Below, in pieces: positions 59,650 to 64,000 of a stretch of 64,000 nucleotides of DNA. Within the stretch, counting starts at the first letter, position 1. Each line of letters opens with the position of its first letter. A program made the position numbers and the translations under genes. Under the pieces are notes generated by a model. That model was not told where the DNA came from, searched no databases, and saw only the letters and a list, made by a program, of their open reading frames with translations. Origin of the DNA: Butyrivibrio sp. (GTDB lineage Bacteria > Bacillota > Clostridia > Lachnospirales > Lachnospiraceae); contig SVFY01000005.1 of the NCBI GenBank assembly GCA_015056625.1, positions 62,001-126,000 on the forward strand. The letters are read 5' to 3'.

Positions 59650-61572
59650 ATGTCATTACAAGAAAATTATGATGCTTCCAGCATTACCGTCCTTGAGGGC
59701 CTTGAGGCTGTAAGAAAGCGCCCTGGAATGTACATAGGAAGCGTCACCACCAGAGGACTTAATCACCTTGTCTACGAGATAGTGGACAATGCTGTAGATG
59801 AGCATCTGGCAGGTTTTTGTACAAGAATCTATGTATGTCTCGAGGCTGATGGCAGTGCAACTGTAGAAGACAACGGCCGAGGCATTCCTGTTGGTATGCA
59901 CGCAAAGGGCGTTTCTGCTGAGCGTGTAGTTCTTACCATGCTCCACGCAGGTGGTAAATTCGATAATAACGCATATAAAACAAGTGGAGGACTTCACGGT
60001 GTAGGTTCTTCGGTTGTTAACGCGCTCTCAAAAAGAATGAGCGTAAGAGTTAAAAAAGACGGACTTATCTATGAGGATGCTTACGAGAGAGGCATTCCTA
60101 CAGTTGAGCTTATAAATGGCCTTCTTCCTTCTGTTGGAACAACAAAGGATACAGGAACATGTATCAATTTCCTTCCTGATGACGAGATTTTTGAAAAGAC
60201 AAGATTCAGAGAGGATGATATAAAGTCAAGGCTTCATGAAACAGCCTACTTAAATCCCAAGCTAACAATAGTATTTGAGGATAAAAGGCCTGGAGTTGAA
60301 GAGTATATTGAATTCCATGAGCCTGACGGTATCACTGGATTTATCAGAGATATGAATAAGTCCAAGGAGTCTGTAACTGACGTTATATCTTTTAGCGGAG
60401 AGAGCGAAGGTATTGAGATTGAGGCTGCTTTCCAGTATGTAAACGAATTCCATGAAGAGGTTCTTGGTTTTTGTAATAACATCTATAACGCTGAAGGTGG
60501 TACACATCTTACAGGCTTTAAGACCATGTTTACCAATATCATCAATCAGTATGCAAGAGAGCTGGGAATCCTTAAGGACAAGGACGTCAACTTTACAGGT
60601 ACTGATGTAAGAAATGGTATGACAGCAGTTATTTCCATCAAGCACCCGGATCCAAGATTTGAAGGTCAGACCAAGACCAAGCTTGATAACCAGGATGCTG
60701 CCAAGATCGTATCTAAGATAACGGGTGAGGAAGTCAGCAGATTTTTTGACAGAAACCTTGAAACCTTAAAGGCTGTTATTGGCTGCGCTGAAAAGGCTGC
60801 CAAGATCCGTAAGACAGAAGAAAAAGCAAAGACAAACATGCTTACCAAGCAAAAGTATTCTTTTGATTCAAATGGTAAGCTGGCTAACTGCATCAGCAAG
60901 GATGCTTCCAAGTGTGAGATATTTATTGTAGAGGGAGATTCTGCGGGCGGTTCAGCAAAGATGGCCAGGGACCGCAACTATCAGGCTATTCTTCCTATAA
61001 GAGGTAAGATCTTAAATGTAGAGAAGGCCAGCATCGATAAGGTGCTTGCTAATGCAGAAATAAAGACAATGATAAATGCCTTTGGATGCGGATTTTCAGA
61101 AGGCTATGGCAATGACTTTGATATAAACAAGCTCCGCTACGATAAGATCATCATCATGTCCGATGCGGACGTAGACGGTGAGCATATTGCAACACTGCTT
61201 CTTACTTTGTTCTACAGGTTTATGCCAGAGCTCATTTTCCAGGGACATGTATATCTTGCCATGCCACCACTATACAAGGCTCTTCCTGCCAAGGGAAAAG
61301 AAGAATACCTGTACGACGACGTAGCTCTTTCAAAATACAGAAAGACTCACAAAGGTAATTTCACTCTTCAGAGATACAAAGGTTTAGGTGAAATGGACCC
61401 TGAGCAGCTTTGGGAGACAACCCTTGATCCAGAAAGAAGACTCCTTAAGCTGGTAGAGATAGAAGATGCCAAGATGGCTTCTCAGATGACTGAGCTCCTT
61501 ATGGGAGTTGATGTTCCACCAAGAAAAGAATTTATCCATCAGCATGCAACTGATGCAGAGCTTGATATTTAA
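59650..61572 (+). CDS. parE: Type II topoisomerase ATPase subunit, ParE-type (GyrB-like)
   Basis: This subunit provides ATP hydrolysis and the TOPRIM part of the DNA gate. The GHKL ATPase domain (about 1-220) has RKRPGMYIGS, EIVDNAVDEH, VEDNGRGIPVGMH and TSGGLHGVGSSVVNALS. The transducer is at about 220-395; the TOPRIM domain (about 415-540) has VEGDSAGGSAKMARDR and MSDADVDGEHIATLL. The C-terminal KGLGEMDPEQLWETT is present. Length (640) fits both GyrB and ParE. ParE is preferred because its partner downstream lacks the GyrA box. A true gyrase pair should exist elsewhere in the genome. Confidence 0.85.
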   Translation: MSLQENYDASSITVLEGLEAVRKRPGMYIGSVTTRGLNHLVYEIVDNAVDEHLAGFCTRIYVCLEADGSATVEDNGRGIPVGMHAKGVSAERVVLTMLHAGGKFDNNAYKTSGGLHGVGSSVVNALSKRMSVRVKKDGLIYEDAYERGIPTVELINGLLPSVGTTKDTGTCINFLPDDEIFEKTRFREDDIKSRLHETAYLNPKLTIVFEDKRPGVEEYIEFHEPDGITGFIRDMNKSKESVTDVISFSGESEGIEIEAAFQYVNEFHEEVLGFCNNIYNAEGGTHLTGFKTMFTNIINQYARELGILKDKDVNFTGTDVRNGMTAVISIKHPDPRFEGQTKTKLDNQDAAKIVSKITGEEVSRFFDRNLETLKAVIGCAEKAAKIRKTEEKAKTNMLTKQKYSFDSNGKLANCISKDASKCEIFIVEGDSAGGSAKMARDRNYQAILPIRGKILNVEKASIDKVLANAEIKTMINAFGCGFSEGYGNDFDINKLRYDKIIIMSDADVDGEHIATLLLTLFYRFMPELIFQGHVYLAMPPLYKALPAKGKEEYLYDDVALSKYRKTHKGNFTLQRYKGLGEMDPEQLWETTLDPERRLLKLVEIEDAKMASQMTELLMGVDVPPRKEFIHQHATDAELDI

Positions 61573-61584
61573 TGATAGGAAACA

Positions 61585-63828
61585 GTGACAATGGAAGATC
61601 GTATTATCAGAACCGAATATTCCGAGGTTATGCAGAAGTCATTTATTGACTATGCCATGAGCGTTATCGTAGCAAGAGCCCTTCCTGACATAAGGGACGG
61701 TCTTAAGCCGGTTCAGCGCAGAACTTTATATGACATGTACGACCTTGGCATCAGATATGACAGGCCTTATAGAAAGAGTGCGAGAATTGTTGGTGATACC
61801 ATGGGTAAATATCATCCTCATGGTGACAGCTCAATCTATGACTGTCTTGTTGTAATGACTCAGGACTTCAAGAAGATGGTTCCTCTTGTAGATGGCCACG
61901 GCAACTTTGGCAACATCGAAGGTGACGGCGCTGCTGCCATGCGTTACACAGAAGCAAGGCTCAGCAAGCTTACCCAGGAGAACTTCCTTGAGGATCTTGA
62001 TAAAAATGTAGTTGATTTTGTTCCAAACTTTGATGAAACAGAGAAAGAGCCTTCAGTTCTTCCTGTTAAGATACCAAATTTCCTGATCAATGGATCAGAG
62101 GGTATTGCTGTTGGTATGGCCACCAGCACACCTCCTCACAATCTGGCAGAGGTAATTGATGCTGAGATTGCTTATATTCAGGATGATACCCTTACTACCA
62201 AGGATCTTATGAAGTACATCAAGGGTCCAGACTTTCCAACTGGCGGAGTTGTGATCAACAAAAACGAGCTTTTATCCATATATGAAAGCGGAGTTGGTAA
62301 GATCAAGATCCGTGGAAAGGTAGAGGTTGAAAAGGGTAAAAACGGTCATACAAACCTTGTGATCACTGAAATCCCTTTTACCATGATCGGTGCAGGAATA
62401 GGCAAGTTTATGGCAGATGTTGCTGAACTTGCTGAAAAGAAGATCACTAACGATATTGTTGATATTTCAAACCAGTCTTCAAAAGAAGGTATCAGAATTG
62501 TAATAGAGCTTAAAAGAGATGCAGATGTAGAGAACTTTACAAATCTTCTTTACAAAAAAACCAAGCTCGAGGATACCTTTGGTGTAAACATGCTGGCTAT
62601 CGATAACGGAAGGCCGGAAACTCTGTCTTTAAAAGAAATCATGAGAGCCTGTGCTGATTTCCAGTTCGAGATCACCACAAGGAAATATCAGACTCTTTTA
62701 AAGAAGGAGCAGGATAAAAAAGAGATACAGGAAGGCCTTATAAAGGCCTGCAACGTTATTGACCTTGTCATTGAGATACTCAGAGGCTCAAAGGACAGAC
62801 CAATGGCCAAGAACTGCCTTGTTAACGGTGTTACTGATGGCATCAACTTTAAATCCAGAGAGTCCAAGGCAATGGCTGCGCAGCTTCTTTTTACAGAGGC
62901 TCAGGCTGACGCCATCCTTGACATGAGACTCTATAAACTCATTGGACTTGAGCTTGACGCTCTTATCAAAGAACACGAACAGACTGTAGCAAACATCTAC
63001 AGATACGAAGATATTCTTGAGAGCCATGAGTCAATGTCTATGGTCATCCAGAATGATCTTATCAAGATCAAGAAGGAGTATCAGAAGGAAAGAAGAACTA
63101 TCATCGACAACAGAGAAGATGCGGTTTATGAAGAAAAGCCTGTTGAAGAGATAGATGTTGCATTCATCATGGATAAATTTGGCTACGCCAAGACCATTGA
63201 CGCATCAACCTATGAAAAGAACAAAGAGACCATTGAGAATGAGTTCAGATTCTCATTTATTATGAAGAACACTGGTAAGGTATGTTTCTTTACCAATACC
63301 GGTAATCTTCACACAGTAAAGGCAATGGATCTTCCTCAGGGTAAGATGCGTGACAAGGGAGTTCCCATTGATAATGTAAGTAATTTTGACACAGCAAAAG
63401 AGACTATTGTAATGGCTGCAAGTCAGTCAGATCTTAATCTCTACAGGATATTGTTTACTACCAAGCTTTCAATGATGAAGATCGTTGATGGCGGAGAGTT
63501 TGATGTATCAAAGAGAACTGTTGCAGCAACCAAACTCCTTGATGGAGATGAAGTTGTAAATGTAGAGATACTTCATACTCAAAAGACAGTTATCCTTCAG
63601 ACAAATGACGGATATTTCCTCAGATTCCTTGTGGAAACTGTGCCTGAAAAGAAGAAGGCTGCAGTTGGTGTAAGAGGTATGAGGCTTTCTTCCAAGGACT
63701 ACATAAGAGATGTTTATTACCTTTCTGACATGGAAGAGAAGAAGATAGAACACAACGGCAAAGAACTCAACCTTGGACATCTTAAGATCACCAGCAGAGA
63801 TACCAAGGGAACAAAGGTGAGATTATGA
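61585..63828 (+). CDS. parC: Type II topoisomerase cleavage subunit, ParC-type (GyrA-like)
   Basis: This subunit cuts and rejoins DNA through a tyrosine in AAMRYTEARLS. The winged-helix region has KPVQRRTLYDMYDLG, and the quinolone-resistance region reads YHPHGDSSIYDCL, with Ser and Asp at the usual drug-contact sites, as in a susceptible enzyme. The C-terminal domain (about 490-747) has beta-pinwheel strands such as NTGNLHTVKAMDLP, but no QRRGGKG-type GyrA box, so decatenation (topoisomerase IV) is more likely than supercoiling. The length of 747 residues fits. Its last codons overlap the rsmD start by four bases. Confidence 0.85.
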   Translation: MTMEDRIIRTEYSEVMQKSFIDYAMSVIVARALPDIRDGLKPVQRRTLYDMYDLGIRYDRPYRKSARIVGDTMGKYHPHGDSSIYDCLVVMTQDFKKMVPLVDGHGNFGNIEGDGAAAMRYTEARLSKLTQENFLEDLDKNVVDFVPNFDETEKEPSVLPVKIPNFLINGSEGIAVGMATSTPPHNLAEVIDAEIAYIQDDTLTTKDLMKYIKGPDFPTGGVVINKNELLSIYESGVGKIKIRGKVEVEKGKNGHTNLVITEIPFTMIGAGIGKFMADVAELAEKKITNDIVDISNQSSKEGIRIVIELKRDADVENFTNLLYKKTKLEDTFGVNMLAIDNGRPETLSLKEIMRACADFQFEITTRKYQTLLKKEQDKKEIQEGLIKACNVIDLVIEILRGSKDRPMAKNCLVNGVTDGINFKSRESKAMAAQLLFTEAQADAILDMRLYKLIGLELDALIKEHEQTVANIYRYEDILESHESMSMVIQNDLIKIKKEYQKERRTIIDNREDAVYEEKPVEEIDVAFIMDKFGYAKTIDASTYEKNKETIENEFRFSFIMKNTGKVCFFTNTGNLHTVKAMDLPQGKMRDKGVPIDNVSNFDTAKETIVMAASQSDLNLYRILFTTKLSMMKIVDGGEFDVSKRTVAATKLLDGDEVVNVEILHTQKTVILQTNDGYFLRFLVETVPEKKKAAVGVRGMRLSSKDYIRDVYYLSDMEEKKIEHNGKELNLGHLKITSRDTKGTKVRL

Positions 63829-64000
63829 GAGTAATTGCAGGAACTGCAAGAAGACTTAGGCTTGTGACCCCAGAGGGCAATGACACAAGGCCAACACAGG
63901 ACAGGATCAAAGAGACTCTTTTTAACATGATCCAAAATCAGGTACCAGGAGCAGTATTTATCGATCTGTTCGCAGGTAGTGGGGGAATAGGTATCGAGGC
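63825..64000 (+). CDS. rsmD: 16S rRNA (guanine966-N2)-methyltransferase RsmD, N-terminal part (cut by window end)
   Basis: Only 58 codons are visible. They begin MRVIAGTARRLRL, continue with TRPTQDRIKETLFNM, and include the SAM-binding motif I DLFAGSGGIGIEA. These match RsmD, which methylates G966 of 16S rRNA. The ATG lies within the parC end (four-base overlap). The rest of the gene is beyond the window. Confidence 0.95.
   Translation, partial: MRVIAGTARRLRLVTPEGNDTRPTQDRIKETLFNMIQNQVPGAVFIDLFAGSGGIGIE

Noticed and set aside
61585..63828. Assignment as GyrA
   Set aside because: No QRRGGKG-type GyrA box was found in the C-terminal domain, so ParC-type was preferred, with moderate confidence.

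Overview
The window reads as one long stretch of a low-to-mid GC Firmicutes chromosome, best matching a motile, hydrogen-producing, butyrate-forming Lachnospiraceae such as Butyrivibrio or Pseudobutyrivibrio. The basis is a Gram-positive-type fla/che operon (FliY, CheC, CheD and FlhG present), strong AGGAGG ribosome sites, frequent TTG starts, an Ech-type membrane [NiFe] hydrogenase, and Lachnospiraceae-like housekeeping neighbourhoods. The genus is inferred from gene content, not from any search. No rRNA, tRNA, CRISPR array, prophage or transposase gene was found. Almost every gene is on the + strand; the exceptions are one giant activase gene and rpmB.

Region 1 (1-23700) is the late part of a flagellar/chemotaxis operon. 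It runs: end of flgE, terminator, a structured 335-base leader, motA-motB-fliL-fliM-fliY-fliO-fliP-fliQ-fliR-flhB-flhA-flhF-flhG, a PilZ protein, cheB, cheA, cheW, cheC, cheD, a small membrane protein, sigD, fapA, an unknown small protein, a SwrB-like membrane/coiled-coil protein and an MltG-like membrane protein. It ends at a clear terminator. These genes encode the stator, switch, export gate, placement GTPase/ATPase pair, the adaptation and CheY-P dephosphorylation branch of chemotaxis, and the flagellar sigma factor. cheY and cheR are not here.

Region 2 (23740-30623) starts with a good promoter and a long folded leader before rpsB-tsf. It continues with minC-minD-minE, a CtpE-like P-type ATPase and a cysteine-containing OhrR/MarR regulator.

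Region 3 (30630-41202) is an energy-metabolism island. A CsoR-family metal sensor with a histidine-rich N-terminus has its own promoter and precedes the six Ech hydrogenase genes, followed without real gaps by hypF-hypC-hypD-hypE. The Hyp proteins build the Fe(CN)2CO centre of EchE; Ech couples reduced ferredoxin to H2 production and ion pumping. hypA and hypB are not in the window.

Region 4 (41252-47366) holds a MecA-like adaptor with terminator, an RluF-type pseudouridine synthase, ligA, a MetA of the acetyl-CoA type, a NodB-fold deacetylase and a small coiled-coil protein. A 75-base near-perfect palindrome, likely a REP-like element used as a two-way terminator, separates this block from the convergent 1,420-residue activase/dehydratase-like gene (47438-51700). 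That gene diverges from a rhomboid-like zinc-ribbon protein, followed by a sigma-70-like protein lacking region 4 and a small unknown protein.

Region 5 (53950-64000) is a housekeeping block: rpmB (minus strand), Asp23/YloU, FakA/YloV, recG, a DegV/FakB protein, a parE/parC-type topoisomerase pair and the start of rsmD. The items most worth a second look are the truncated sigma-like protein, the His-rich CsoR next to Ech, the rhomboid-like zinc-ribbon protein, the palindromic REP-like terminator, the rpsB leader, and a hairpin between the Shine-Dalgarno sequence and the start codon of degV.
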